From contig NC_009380.1 in NCBI RefSeq assembly GCF_000016425.1, forward strand, positions 992,001-1,056,000: 64,000 nt of DNA, given 5' to 3'. The translations under genes and the position numbers were made by a program. This document shows positions 25,876-34,985 of the stretch, in pieces. The first letter of the stretch is position 1. Each line of letters starts with the position of its first letter. The notes beneath the pieces are model-generated. The model saw only the letters and a program-made list of their open reading frames with translations, did not search any database and was not told where the DNA came from. The stretch comes from Salinispora tropica CNB-440. Lineage in GTDB: Bacteria; Actinomycetota; Actinomycetes; Mycobacteriales; Micromonosporaceae.

Positions 25876-27246
25876 GTGCAGTACTACGACAACGTCGTCG
25901 AGTTGATCGGGAATACCCCGCTGGTACGCCTGCGCAACGTGACCGAGGGCATCCAGGCCACCGTTCTGGTGAAGGTGGAGTACCTCAATCCCGGCGGGTC
26001 GGTCAAGGATCGGATCGCCCTGCGCATGGTGGAGGACGCCGAGCAGGCGGGGATCCTTCGGCCGGGCGGCACGATCGTCGAGCCGACCAGCGGAAACACC
26101 GGGGTCGGGCTGGCGTTGGTGGCCCAGCTCAAGGGCTATCGGTGCGTCTTCGTCTGCCCGGACAAGGTCAGCCAGGACAAGCAGGACGTGCTGCGTGCCT
26201 ACGGCGCCGAGGTGGTCGTCTGCCCGACCGCTGTCCCGCCCGCGGACCCACGGTCCTACTACAACGTCTCCGATCGCCTGGCCCGGGAGATCCCCGGCGC
26301 CTGGAAGCCCAACCAGTACGCGCACCCGGCGAACCCCCGCTCCCACTACGAAACCACCGGGCCGGAGCTGTGGGCGCAGACCGAGGGCCGGATCACCCAT
26401 TTCGTCGCGGGTGTCGGCACCGGTGGCACGATCTCCGGTATCGGCCGCTACCTGAAGGAGATGTCCGGGGGGCAGGTCAAGGTGATCGGCGCTGACCCGG
26501 AGGGCTCGGTCTACTCCGGTGGCACCGGGCGGCCGTACCTGGTCGAGGGGGTCGGCGAGGATTTCTGGCCGGAGACCTACGACCGGGAGATCGCCGACGG
26601 GATCGTCGAGGTCTCCGACAAGGCGTCGTTCGAGATGACCCGCCGGCTGGCCCGGACCGAGGGTCTGCTGGTCGGCGGCTCCTGCGGAATGGCGGTCGTC
26701 GCGGGGCTGGAGGTGGCGCGTGCGGCCGGCCCGGAGGACGTGGTCGTGGTGCTTCTGCCGGACGGGGGGCGCGGCTACCTGTCCAAGATTTTCAACGATT
26801 CGTGGATGGCCCGGTACGGTTTCCTGGACAATTCCGGCAGCGAGCCGACCATCGCCGAGACGCTCGCCGGCAAGCCGGGTGGGTTGCCGGAGCTGGTGCA
26901 CGTGCACCCGACCGAGACGGTCCGCGACGCGATCGACTACCTGCGCGAGTACGGCGTATCCCAGCTTCCGGTACTGAAGGCCGAACCGCCGGTGGTCACC
27001 GGCGAGGTGGCCGGGTCGATCGTGGAGCGGGACCTGCTCGACGCGCTCTTCACCGGTCAGGCGCAGTTGCACGACACCATCGAGCGGCACATGGCCGCGC
27101 CGCTACCGATGATCGGTGGCGGGCAGCCGGTCAGCGAGGCGGTGGCTCTGTTGGAGAAGTCCGACGCCGCGCTGGTGCTGATCGATGGCAAACCGAAGGG
27201 GGTTCTCACCCGACAGGATCTCCTCGCTCACCTCGGCGCCCGCTGA
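25876..27246 (+). CDS. cbs: Cystathionine beta-synthase
   Basis: 456 aa. PLP enzyme condensing serine and homocysteine to cystathionine (reverse transsulfuration). The PLP lysine is Lys44 in NPGGSVKDRIAL; EPTSGNTGVGLALVA and GVGTGGTISGIGRYLK bind the cofactor and substrate. Two CBS domains follow (about residues 340-395 and 400-455), so an adenosyl-ligand response is possible. GTG 25876 has a GGAGGAG about 15 nt upstream. A TAGGCT -10-like element at 25801-25806 would give a leader of about 60 nt. Together with metB at 35561 it closes the transsulfuration loop. Confidence 0.96.
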   Translation: MQYYDNVVELIGNTPLVRLRNVTEGIQATVLVKVEYLNPGGSVKDRIALRMVEDAEQAGILRPGGTIVEPTSGNTGVGLALVAQLKGYRCVFVCPDKVSQDKQDVLRAYGAEVVVCPTAVPPADPRSYYNVSDRLAREIPGAWKPNQYAHPANPRSHYETTGPELWAQTEGRITHFVAGVGTGGTISGIGRYLKEMSGGQVKVIGADPEGSVYSGGTGRPYLVEGVGEDFWPETYDREIADGIVEVSDKASFEMTRRLARTEGLLVGGSCGMAVVAGLEVARAAGPEDVVVVLLPDGGRGYLSKIFNDSWMARYGFLDNSGSEPTIAETLAGKPGGLPELVHVHPTETVRDAIDYLREYGVSQLPVLKAEPPVVTGEVAGSIVERDLLDALFTGQAQLHDTIERHMAAPLPMIGGGQPVSEAVALLEKSDAALVLIDGKPKGVLTRQDLLAHLGAR

Positions 27247-27263
27247 CCGGTGCTGCTCGTTCC

Positions 27264-27303
27264 GCAGGGCCCTCGCCGACCCGGGCGTGGGGGAGGGCCC
27301 TGC
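27264..27303. terminator. Terminator between convergent cbs and GNAT genes
   Basis: 11-bp stem (27264-27274 and 27293-27303) with an 18-nt loop. It lies between the stop of cbs and the stop of the GNAT gene and can act in both directions. Confidence 0.65.
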
Positions 27304-27325
27304 CGGACACCTCGCCCCACCGGAG

Positions 27326-27835
27326 CTACAGCTCCCGCCGGTAGCGGAGCAGCACGGCGGGGGTCGAGCCGATCAGAACCTGTTGGGTGGCGCCGGTCGG
27401 CCGCCATCCCCCCTGCTCGTAGAAGCGGCGGGCCGGTCCGTTCTGCTGCAACACCCACAGCGCCGCGGCTCGCCACCCTCGGGAGCGCATCTCGCCCAGT
27501 GCGTCGGCCATCAACATCCGGCCCAGCCCACGGCCCCGCTCCGCCGGTTCCAGGTGGACCGCGTGGAGCAGCCCGGTGGTGGGGTCCCCCTGGTCGTCCG
27601 GGCCGAGGTAGCTGAAGCCGACCAACTGGCCGTCCCGTTCCGCCACGGTCAACACGTGGTCGGCGCACTCGTGGCTCCAGCGTTCCTGCCAGTACTGCCC
27701 CAGCGCCGCCTGGGTCGGCTCGGTCAGCGTCTCGGTGGTCAGGAAGGGGGCGTAGGCGGCGACCCGGGAACGTTGGTGCAGCGCCCCGACCTCGATCAGG
27801 TCGTCCGACCTTCCAGGGCGGAGCGTGACGGTCAT
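27326..27835 (-). CDS. GNAT family N-acetyltransferase
   Basis: 169 aa, single GNAT domain. Features are [14 protein letters not shown] at the N-terminus, [34 protein letters not shown] (acetyl-CoA binding loop RGRGLG) and [17 protein letters not shown]. Substrate unknown. Its ATG overlaps the stop of the RNase Z gene (ATGA), so the two are coupled; no functional link to tRNA processing is established. Confidence 0.88.
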   Translation of the reverse strand: MTVTLRPGRSDDLIEVGALHQRSRVAAYAPFLTTETLTEPTQAALGQYWQERWSHECADHVLTVAERDGQLVGFSYLGPDDQGDPTTGLLHAVHLEPAERGRGLGRMLMADALGEMRSRGWRAAALWVLQQNGPARRFYEQGGWRPTGATQQVLIGSTPAVLLRYRREL

Positions 27836-28761
27836 CGTGCCGAGAGTACCCGCCGGGGCGGGACCTGCACGGTCGTCAGGTCCTCGGCGACCACCAGATC
27901 ACCCGCGAAGTGCTCCCGGGCCTCGGCTACGAAGCGGCTCAGGTCCGGGTAACGCTGGGAGAAGTGGGTGAGTACGAGGCGGCGTACCCCGCACTCGGTG
28001 GCGACCTGCGCCGCCTGCCCCGCGGTGAGGTGCCCAACCTCGGCGGCGAGCGCGGACTCCGAGGCCAGGAAGGTGGCCTCGATGACCAGGAGGTCGGCGT
28101 TGTCGGCGAGAGCGTACACCGCGTCGCAGAGGCCGGTGTCCATGACGAACGCGAACCGCTGGCCCGGTCGCGGCGCACTCACCTGCTCCCGGGTGACACG
28201 GTGTCCCGCCACATCGAGGTGGCCGACGCGCAGCAGCTCGCCAATGGCCGGGCCGGCGATACCGTGGGCGGAGAGCCGCTCCGGCAGCATCCGGTGTCCG
28301 TCCGGCTCGATGAGCCGGTACCCGTACGTCTCGACGGGGTGCCGGAGTCGGCGGGCCTCCAGCGTGCCGCCGCGGATCGCGACCTGCTGCCCGTCCGCGT
28401 CAATCGGTGCGACGTCCAGCTCGGCGGTCTCGTGGAAACTCGACGCGTGCCGCAGCCGGTTGAAGTAGTCGGTGCCACCGGCCGGAAAGTGGACCGCGAC
28501 CGGGTGGGGCACCCGGTCGAGGGAGAGCCGCTGGATGGTGCCGGGAAGCCCGAGGCAGTGGTCGCCGTGGAAGTGCGTGACACAGATCCGGGTCAGGTCG
28601 GTGGCGGTCACCGTGCTGTACAGCAGCTGCCGTTGGCTGCCCTCACCCGGGTCGAAGAGGATTACCTCGTCGTCCCAGCGCAGGACGTACCCGTTGTGGT
28701 TTCGGGTGCGGGTCGGCGTCTGGCTGGCCGTTCCGAGCACCACCAGTTCGCGCATCGACAC
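27832..28761 (-). CDS. rnz: Ribonuclease Z (metallo-beta-lactamase fold)
   Basis: 309 aa. It cleaves the 3' trailer of pre-tRNAs lacking encoded CCA, which is relevant as the tRNA-Leu in this window does not encode CCA. Zn ligands are [13 protein letters not shown] (about residues 62-67), an Asp in VMDTGLCDA, and His in LTHFSQRY. The N-terminal [20 protein letters not shown] is typical of RNase Z. The start is GTG 28761 or ATG 28755; GGGAGGG lies just upstream. A 410-bp structured gap precedes it. Confidence 0.93.
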   Translation of the reverse strand: MSMRELVVLGTASQTPTRTRNHNGYVLRWDDEVILFDPGEGSQRQLLYSTVTATDLTRICVTHFHGDHCLGLPGTIQRLSLDRVPHPVAVHFPAGGTDYFNRLRHASSFHETAELDVAPIDADGQQVAIRGGTLEARRLRHPVETYGYRLIEPDGHRMLPERLSAHGIAGPAIGELLRVGHLDVAGHRVTREQVSAPRPGQRFAFVMDTGLCDAVYALADNADLLVIEATFLASESALAAEVGHLTAGQAAQVATECGVRRLVLTHFSQRYPDLSRFVAEAREHFAGDLVVAEDLTTVQVPPRRVLSAR

Positions 28762-28848
28762 GCCGCCCTCCCGACTGAACTGACCGTCTGGACTGCCCCG
28801 GCTCGGTCCTCGGCACGACGGACAGCATCGGCGCTGCCGGGGATAGAA

Positions 28849-28912
28849 CGACCCCCGGGGCTTCCGCGCTGACGCGCGGGCCGGCTGGACTGGGCCGGCA
28901 CCCCGGGGGTCG
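28849..28912 (-). other. Branched inverted-repeat element upstream of rnz
   Basis: A perfect 12-bp stem (28849-28860 with 28901-28912, arms CGACCCCCGGGG / CCCCGGGGGTCG) encloses two smaller hairpins: GCGC-TGA-CGCGC-like at 28866-28877 and GCCGGC-TGGACTGG-GCCGGC at 28880-28899. This gives a three-way junction. It sits 88 nt upstream of rnz and could be a leader structure, a terminator of the short transcript upstream, or a processed RNA. Confidence 0.5.
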
Positions 28913-29005
28913 GGTGGCTGTCATGGATTCGCCGCACCGCTGCCACACGGTCTCGACGACTCTAACTGCCCACCTGGCAGGGTGGACGACTGTCGAGGAC
29001 AGCGG

Positions 29006-29044
29006 CTAGCGGGCAGCCACCTCACGAGTCCGATTGCTATACAA
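29006..29044 (-). CDS. Possible 12-aa leader peptide with an extended Shine-Dalgarno
   Basis: TTG 29044 to TAG 29006 encodes MYSNRTREVAAR. It is preceded by GGAAAGGAGGTGGTCC (complement of 29049-29064), complementary over almost its full length to the 3' end of 16S rRNA. A hairpin (28990-29002) begins 3 nt after the stop. Alternative frames exist: the same stop is also reached from GTG 29078, but that codon overlaps the predicted -10. Whether it is translated is not shown by sequence alone. Confidence 0.35.
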   Translation of the reverse strand: MYSNRTREVAAR

Positions 29045-29075
29045 GTCTGGACCACCTCCTTTCCCGTGTACCGTC

Positions 29076-29105
29076 ACGCTATCCACAGCGCCGCGCCCGG
29101 GGCAA
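29076..29105 (-). promoter_or_regulatory. Promoter upstream of the possible leader peptide
   Basis: On the minus strand TTGCCC (29105-29100) and TAGCGT (29081-29076) are spaced 18 bp. Transcription would start near 29069 and run through the small ORF and structured region towards rnz. Confidence 0.45.
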
Positions 29106-29172
29106 CGGATTTCGATCACAAGCCGGCGGGATGCGAATCAGATTCGCGGGAGCCGTCGGGTGTTGGCCGTCC

Positions 29173-30366
29173 TCAGGTGAGGTCGTGCAGCCCGATCGGA
29201 CCCTCGCGCGGTCCGTCCTCCTGCGCGGGTTGCACGGCCAGCGACGGAAAATTGACAAGTTCACCGGCCGGCTCCGCGTCCCACTCCGGGAAAACCAGGT
29301 CGCTCTGGAGATAGAGGCAGAGCAGCTGGGTCAGGTGGCGCAGCCCGTCCAGGTGGGTGCGCTCATGGCCGTGGGTGGCATCGACCCCGAACCCGAGCAG
29401 CGCGACCCGGGCGTGCGCACCGGCCTCGACCGCCGCCGCGACATCTGAACGGTAGTTGTCAAAGACATCGCGGACCAGGTCGACGTCGTTCTCGCGGGCG
29501 ATCGCCGCCAGGTTGCGGGTCAGGTGGTAGTCGAACGGGCCCACCCCGTCGCCCATCGCCAGGGTCGCCGCGTCCTCCCGGGACTGCTGTCCGGGCGCTA
29601 CCACGGCAGCGTCCACCGAGACGATCTCGGCCACATCCGGATCCAGCCCGTGCGAGGCGCCGTGGCCGATCTCCTCCGTGACAGTGATCAACAGGTGCGC
29701 GGTGACCGCCGGGGTGACCCCGGCGTCCACCAGTGCCTTACAGGCGGTCAGCACCGCCGCCACGCCTGCTTTGTCGTCCAGATGGCGGGACTTCACGTAT
29801 CCGGAGGGGGTGACCTGTGGGTTGGGGAGGAGCGCCACGAAGTCGCCCACGTCGATCCCCAGCGCGCGCAGGCCGGCGATGTCGTCCACCGGTTCGTCCA
29901 CCCGGACCTCGACCAGCTCCCACCCGATGCCCTGGGAGTCCACCGCGTCGTTGTAGCGGTGCCCACTGGCCTTCAGCGGAAGCACCTGACCGGTGACCAC
30001 CTGATCCAGGTGGTCGGTGAAGACCCGTACGTGGGCGCCCTCGGCGAAACGTGCGCTGTGCGTCCCGATCGGCTGGAGCTCCAGTCGCCCGTTCTCCTTG
30101 AGCCGCTTCACCATCCCGCCGATGACGTCGGTGTGCACGACGATCGCCCGGTCTGCCCCAGTTGTCCGGGGACCCGGCAGGTAGGCGCTGAGCGCGCCGC
30201 GTCGGGTCAGCGTGGACGGGATCCCGAGCGCCGCCAGCCGCTCGCCCACGTACTGCTGTACGTGGTCGGTGCGTCCGGACGGGCTCGGGATCTCCAGCAG
30301 CTCCACCAGCACGTGGCGGAGGTAGTCGAGGTCGAGTGGGAGCGGTGCGGGCCGGTTCGGGGTCAT
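29173..30366 (-). CDS. M42-type aminopeptidase of the NAGGN system
   Basis: 397 aa. Metallopeptidase of the M42 type associated with N-acetylglutaminylglutamine amide gene sets (TIGR03106-like). Metal ligands are His in VHTDVIGG, Asp in SRHLDDKAG, the catalytic Glu pair in ITVTEEIGHG, Asp in SVDAAVV and His in ATHGHERTHLDG. Its role is unproven; turnover of the dipeptide osmolyte is a reasonable guess. ATG 30366 overlaps the ngg stop (ATGA), making it the third gene of the operon. Confidence 0.9.
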   Translation of the reverse strand: MTPNRPAPLPLDLDYLRHVLVELLEIPSPSGRTDHVQQYVGERLAALGIPSTLTRRGALSAYLPGPRTTGADRAIVVHTDVIGGMVKRLKENGRLELQPIGTHSARFAEGAHVRVFTDHLDQVVTGQVLPLKASGHRYNDAVDSQGIGWELVEVRVDEPVDDIAGLRALGIDVGDFVALLPNPQVTPSGYVKSRHLDDKAGVAAVLTACKALVDAGVTPAVTAHLLITVTEEIGHGASHGLDPDVAEIVSVDAAVVAPGQQSREDAATLAMGDGVGPFDYHLTRNLAAIARENDVDLVRDVFDNYRSDVAAAVEAGAHARVALLGFGVDATHGHERTHLDGLRHLTQLLCLYLQSDLVFPEWDAEPAGELVNFPSLAVQPAQEDGPREGPIGLHDLT

Positions 30367-32213
30367 ACTCCAGAGCTTGCCGCACCCGCCGGCGACCAGA
30401 GGCGTTGCGGTGCCCGGGTCCCGGGAAAAAGTAGGTCGACGAAGCGCTCGGCGGTCGGCTGCGGCTCGTGGTTGGCCAAGCCGGGCCGCTCGTTCGCCTC
30501 GATGAAGACGTGCTCCGGCTGCTCCGCGGCGGGTACCAGCAGGTCCAGCCCGGTCACCGGGATATCCAGTGCCCTGCTCGCGGTCACGCACGCCTCGGCG
30601 ATCTCTGGGTGTAGCTCCGCGGTGACATCGTGGATCGTGCCACCGGTGTGCAGGTTGGCGGTCCGGCGTACGACGAGCAGCTCCCCCTGTGGCAGGGTGT
30701 CGGCCAGGGAGTACCCGGCCTCGGCGACCACCTCGCGGGTCATCTCGTCCAGGGGGATGCGTGACTCGCCGCCGGTCGCGGCGGCGCGACGGCGGCTCTG
30801 CCGCTTGACCAGCTCCTCGATGTCGTGCACCCCGTCGCCGATGATCGCCGCCGGCCGACGCACCGCGGCCGCCACCACCTCGTGGTCGATCATGACGACG
30901 CGTAGGTCCTCACCGGCGCGCAACTCCTCGAGCAGCACCTCCGGGCAGTATCGGGTGGCCACATCGACGGCCGTGTGCAGGGCTTCGGGTGTGCGTACTC
31001 CGACGGTGATTCCTTTGCCCTGCTCGCCCCGGGCCGGCTTCACGACCAACTCGCCGACCTCGGCCAGGAACGCGGTGTCGGCGCCGTCCCCGGTGGCCGT
31101 CCGGCCCCGCGGCACGGAGAGCCCGGCCTGGGCGAGGATCCGCCGGGTGACCCGCTTGTCGTCACAGCGGCTCATCGCCACCGCCGAGGTCAGCTCGGAG
31201 AGCGACTCGCGGGTGAGGATCGTCCGGCCGCCGCTGGTCAGCCGCAGCTCACCCCAGGTCGGGTCGGTCACCTCCACGCGGATGCCCCGGCGCATCGCCT
31301 CGTCCGCGACGATCTGCGCGTACGGGTTGAGCTCGTCGTACCCCTCCGGCATGGCGGGCAGGAAGAGCCGTTCGTTGATCGGGTTCTTCCGCTTCACACA
31401 GAGCGCGGTGACGCGGTAGAAACCGAGTCGCTCATAGAGCCGGATCGCGCCCTCGTTCTCGGCGAGCACCGACAGGTCCACGTACGCCCGCCCCCGGTCG
31501 ACCAACCGGGCTGCCAGCTCAGTGATCAGCGCCTGGCCGGTGCCGGGCGGCGCGGCATTGAAGTCCACGGTCAGGCACCAGAGGCTGGCGCCGCCCTCCG
31601 GGTCGTCGAAGACAGCGACGTGGTCCACCCCGGTGATGGTGCCGATGATCTCGCCGGTCGCGTTCTCGGCGACCAGGTGTAGGAAACTGTCGGTGGCGGC
31701 GTTGGCGACGAGCACCTCGACCGGCGCGGTCACCATGCCGTTGGCCGCGTAGATCCGATTGACGTCCTCGGCGTCCTGCGCGTCCTGTAGCGGCCGGATC
31801 CGTAGGCCGGGGATCTCCGGGGCGGCGAGCCCCTCGCCGTGCAGCGGCAGCCGGAAGGTCAGCGACGGGTCGATGAACAACTCGTCCGGCAGCCGGGAGA
31901 CGAGCACGTGCGGATCGCGCAGGTAGATGCAGATATCTCGGGCGCCGGCCGCCTCCGAGCGCAACACGTCGGCGACGGCCGCCTGGTCGGCGTAGGTCTG
32001 GCCGAACACCAACCGGCCCCAGCCGCAGTCGAGCACCACGCCCGCGTCGGGCGCGTCGGCGACGTGGTCCGCCGCGGCGGCGACGGCCGGCGGGCTTGCT
32101 GAGGCGGCCGCGGCGGCCACCGGATCGCCGCCGGGGCCGACCCGCTCGAAACGACGGCTACGGCCACGTACCTGATCTGCCAGCGCTACCCCGGTCGCGA
32201 GGGTCCCCGACAT
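30363..32213 (-). CDS. ngg: N-acetylglutaminylglutamine synthetase (GNAT + ATP-grasp)
   Basis: 616 aa from ATG 32213, 2 nt after the asnO stop. It contains an N-terminal GNAT-like acetyltransferase region (about residues 120-300, with VDFNAAPPGTGQALI and ENEGAIRLYERLGF) and a C-terminal ATP-grasp ligase (about residues 330-600, with VVKPARGEQGKGITVGV, LLEELRAGEDLRVVMI and HVFIEANERPGL). The pair makes the N-acetylated Gln-Gln dipeptide in NAGGN synthesis. A Met-rich alternative upstream start at 32267 would overlap asnO. Confidence 0.93.
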   Translation of the reverse strand: MSGTLATGVALADQVRGRSRRFERVGPGGDPVAAAAASASPPAVAAAADHVADAPDAGVVLDCGWGRLVFGQTYADQAAVADVLRSEAAGARDICIYLRDPHVLVSRLPDELFIDPSLTFRLPLHGEGLAAPEIPGLRIRPLQDAQDAEDVNRIYAANGMVTAPVEVLVANAATDSFLHLVAENATGEIIGTITGVDHVAVFDDPEGGASLWCLTVDFNAAPPGTGQALITELAARLVDRGRAYVDLSVLAENEGAIRLYERLGFYRVTALCVKRKNPINERLFLPAMPEGYDELNPYAQIVADEAMRRGIRVEVTDPTWGELRLTSGGRTILTRESLSELTSAVAMSRCDDKRVTRRILAQAGLSVPRGRTATGDGADTAFLAEVGELVVKPARGEQGKGITVGVRTPEALHTAVDVATRYCPEVLLEELRAGEDLRVVMIDHEVVAAAVRRPAAIIGDGVHDIEELVKRQSRRRAAATGGESRIPLDEMTREVVAEAGYSLADTLPQGELLVVRRTANLHTGGTIHDVTAELHPEIAEACVTASRALDIPVTGLDLLVPAAEQPEHVFIEANERPGLANHEPQPTAERFVDLLFPGTRAPQRLWSPAGAASSGV

Positions 32214-32215
32214 GG

Positions 32216-34000
32216 TCAACCGATTCCGTGGCTCTGGAGCCACATTTCCAGGAGTCCGAGTTGCCACAGCTTGTTTCCGTTCAACGGGGTCAGTTCGGCG
32301 TTCGGGTCGTCGAGCAGCGCGTTGACGTAGTCGGTGCGGTACAGCCCTCGACGATGAGCCTCCGGCGCCGAGAGCGCGTCGCGGACCCGGTCCAGGAGCT
32401 TGCCTTCCAGGTGGGTGAGGCCCGGGACCGGGAAGTAGCCCTTCGGCCGGTCGATGACCTCGTGCGGGAGGACCCGCCGGCCGATCTCCTTGAGCACGCC
32501 CTTGCCGCCCTGGGCCAGCTTCAGCTCCGGCGGGCAGGTCGCGGCGAGTTCCACGAACTCGTGGTCCAGGAACGGAACCCGGGCCTCCAGCCCGTGCGCC
32601 ATGGTCATGTTGTCGACCCGCTTCACCGGGTCGTCGGTCAGCATGATCTGTGTGTCGATCCGCAGGCCGGCGTCGATCGCGGTCTGCGCCCCGGCCTGGG
32701 CCAGGTGGGCGGCGACGAACTCGCGTGCCGGGTCACCGGCGGCGAGCCAGGCCGGGTCGAGTACCCGGGCCAGCCCGGCGGCGTCCCGGTCGAAGAACGC
32801 GCGGGCGTACGTCTCGAGCGCCTCCTCCCGGGCGACCTGTGCCAGCGGCGGGTACCAGTGATAGCCGCCCAGGATCTCGTCCGCGCCCTGACCGGACTGG
32901 ACGACCTTGACGTGTCGGGCCACCTCCTGGCTGAGCAGGTAGAATGCGACGCAGTCATGGCTGACCATCGGCTCGCTCATCGCGGCGACAGCCGCCTCCA
33001 GTGGCGGCACCAGGTCCTGCGACGGGACGCGGATCTGGTGGTGGTCACTGTCGAAGGTTTTCGCCACCAGGTCCGAGTAGCGGAATTCGTCGCCCTCCCG
33101 ACCCCCGACCGCGTCGAAGCCGATGGAGAAGGTGGAGAGGCCGCGCTGGCCCTCTCCGGCGAGCAGTGCCACCACCAGGCTCGAATCCAGGCCGCCGGAG
33201 AGCAGCACGCCGACCGGTACGTCGGCGACCATCCGTCGCCGTACGGCGGTGGTCAGTGAGCCGAGCAGAGCGTCCTGCCAGTCCTCCGCCGACCAGCCGG
33301 CGCGTTCGGGGCTTCGGGTGAAGGACGGGTTCCAGTAGACCCGCTCGTGGCTGCGGCCGTCCGGCTCGTAGACCCGCACGGTGGCCGGGGGGAGCTTGGC
33401 CACTCCGCGCAGGATGGTGCGTGGGGGCGGCACGATGCTGTGAAAGCTCAGGTAGTGCGCGAGGGCGACCGGGTCGATCTCGGTGTCGACGCCGCCGCCG
33501 GCCAGCAGCGCCGGCAAAGTACTGGCGAAGCGGACCACGCCCGGCGACTCGGCCAGGTAGAGCGGCTTGATGCCGAGCCGGTCCCGGGCCAGGACGAGCC
33601 GGCCGGTGTCCCGCTCCGTGATCGCCACGGCAAACATGCCGACGAGGTGGTCAACGAAGTCGGAGCCCCATTCGGCGTATGCCTTGACCACCACCTCGCT
33701 GTCCCCGGAGGAGAAGAAGTGGTGCCCCTTGGCCTGCAGCTCGGTCCGCAGTTCCCGGTAGTTGTAGATGCAGCCGTTGAAGACGCCGGTGAGACCGGAG
33801 GCGGCATCCGCGACGGGCTGTCCGCTGGCGGCCGAGAGGTCGATGATCTTCAGGCGACGGTGCCCCAGGGCGATCGCTCCCTGTGCCCATACCCCGCTGT
33901 CGTCCGGCCCTCGGTCACTCATCGTAGCCGCCATGCGCTCCACCGCAGCCACGTCGGCCCGGGAACCATCACGGCGAAACTCTCCCGCAAGTCCGCACAT
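32216..34000 (-). CDS. asnO: Asparagine-synthase-like amidotransferase AsnO of the NAGGN pathway
   Basis: 594 aa. The N-terminal Cys2 nucleophile starts a class II glutaminase domain (MCGLAGEFR ... MSDRGPDDSGVW ... FNGCIYNYREL). The synthetase domain carries the PP-loop LLSGGLDSSLV (about residues 262-272) and GQGADEILGGYHWY. It converts the C-terminal carboxylate of N-acetyl-Gln-Gln to the amide, giving the osmoprotectant NAGGN, in organisms where this was studied. It is the first gene of the operon. The 248-bp upstream gap contains an A/T-rich stretch (34020-34080) likely to hold the promoter. Confidence 0.93.
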   Translation of the reverse strand: MCGLAGEFRRDGSRADVAAVERMAATMSDRGPDDSGVWAQGAIALGHRRLKIIDLSAASGQPVADAASGLTGVFNGCIYNYRELRTELQAKGHHFFSSGDSEVVVKAYAEWGSDFVDHLVGMFAVAITERDTGRLVLARDRLGIKPLYLAESPGVVRFASTLPALLAGGGVDTEIDPVALAHYLSFHSIVPPPRTILRGVAKLPPATVRVYEPDGRSHERVYWNPSFTRSPERAGWSAEDWQDALLGSLTTAVRRRMVADVPVGVLLSGGLDSSLVVALLAGEGQRGLSTFSIGFDAVGGREGDEFRYSDLVAKTFDSDHHQIRVPSQDLVPPLEAAVAAMSEPMVSHDCVAFYLLSQEVARHVKVVQSGQGADEILGGYHWYPPLAQVAREEALETYARAFFDRDAAGLARVLDPAWLAAGDPAREFVAAHLAQAGAQTAIDAGLRIDTQIMLTDDPVKRVDNMTMAHGLEARVPFLDHEFVELAATCPPELKLAQGGKGVLKEIGRRVLPHEVIDRPKGYFPVPGLTHLEGKLLDRVRDALSAPEAHRRGLYRTDYVNALLDDPNAELTPLNGNKLWQLGLLEMWLQSHGIG

Positions 34001-34091
34001 GTCAGCCCATGCTGCCAGAGGATATTGCGATTAGCCTGTTGAGACCATGACGGTCGTGTAAAAGGGTTGCTAGAATTCCGGTCCTTCACTG

Positions 34092-34152
34092 CGCAGAGTG
34101 ACGGTTCGTGGGGGTGAGGGTGGCACTTCGTGTCACGCGTGGTCACTCTGCG
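34092..34152. other. Nested inverted repeat between asnO and msrA
   Basis: An 11-bp outer stem (CGCAGAGTGAC at 34092-34102 with GTCACTCTGCG at 34142-34152) encloses a 7-bp hairpin GTGGCAC-TTC-GTGTCAC. It lies 97 nt downstream of the msrA stop on the minus strand and 92 nt upstream of asnO. It may terminate msrA transcription or regulate asnO. Confidence 0.45.
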
Positions 34153-34248
34153 AGGATCTGTCGCCGTCACCCGATGTGATGATCGACCCATTTATGGAAT
34201 GTGATGCGGTGGGCGGGTCGCCGGCCGCGCGACCCACCCACCACCGTC

Positions 34249-34911
34249 TCAGTCGGTGGTACGGGCGACACCAACCGGACAGCTCAGCCCATTGGGGCCA
34301 TGGTTGCAGTAACCGCCGGGGTTCTTGGTCGGGGCGAGGTACTGCTGGTGGTACCCCTCGGCGAGGTAGTAGTCGCCGAGAGGGCTGATCTCCGTGGTGA
34401 TCTCGCCCTTGCCCGCGCGGGCCACCACCGGCGCGAACGCGTCGCGGGACGCCCGCGCGGTGGTCAGCTGCTCGTCGGTGGTCGGGTAGATCGCCGACCG
34501 GTACTGGGTGCCCACGTCGTTGCCCTGCCGCATGCCCTGGGTCGGGTCGTGGTTCTCCCAGAAGACCTTCAGCAGGTCCTCGTACGTGATCTTCGTCGGG
34601 TCGTACCTGACGTGGACGACCTCGGCGTGTCCGGTCCGGCCCGAACACACCTCGTCGTACGACGGGTTCGGCGTGTAGCCGCCCGCGTAGCCCACCGATG
34701 TGGTGAGCACGCCGGGCAGTGTCCAGAACAGCCGTTCGGCTCCCCAGAAACAACCCATCCCGAAGACGGCGACCGCTGTCCCCTCCGGGAACGGGCCCGT
34801 CAGCGGCGTACCCAACACCTCGTGCGGTTCGGTGACCGGCGTCGCGACCGGGCGGCCGGGCAGGGCCTCCTCGGGGGAAATCAGCTGGGCCTTCGTACGG
34901 CGCAGGAACAC
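34249..34911 (-). CDS. msrA: Peptide methionine sulfoxide reductase MsrA
   Basis: 220 aa. It reduces the S-epimer of methionine sulfoxide in proteins. The catalytic motif is [13 protein letters not shown] (Cys about residue 54), followed by [18 protein letters not shown] and the resolving Cys region [15 protein letters not shown] near the C-terminus. GTG 34911 has GAGAGGAG upstream. The N-terminal [19 protein letters not shown] extension is typical of actinobacterial MsrA. It lies 74 nt after the HIT gene on the same strand. Confidence 0.96.
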   Translation of the reverse strand: MFLRRTKAQLISPEEALPGRPVATPVTEPHEVLGTPLTGPFPEGTAVAVFGMGCFWGAERLFWTLPGVLTTSVGYAGGYTPNPSYDEVCSGRTGHAEVVHVRYDPTKITYEDLLKVFWENHDPTQGMRQGNDVGTQYRSAIYPTTDEQLTTARASRDAFAPVVARAGKGEITTEISPLGDYYLAEGYHQQYLAPTKNPGGYCNHGPNGLSCPVGVARTTD

Positions 34912-34985
34912 GGTGGGACTCCTCTCATACCCTTCCTCGGCTGCAACGCCGGCGGGTCCGGCTTCCTTACCCGCGACAACCGCGC

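Noticed and set aside
29049..29064. Similarity to the 3' end of 16S rRNA considered as an rRNA fragment
   Set aside because: Only the anti-Shine-Dalgarno-complementary bases match; the flanking sequence has no resemblance to rRNA, so it is better read as an extended Shine-Dalgarno on the minus strand.
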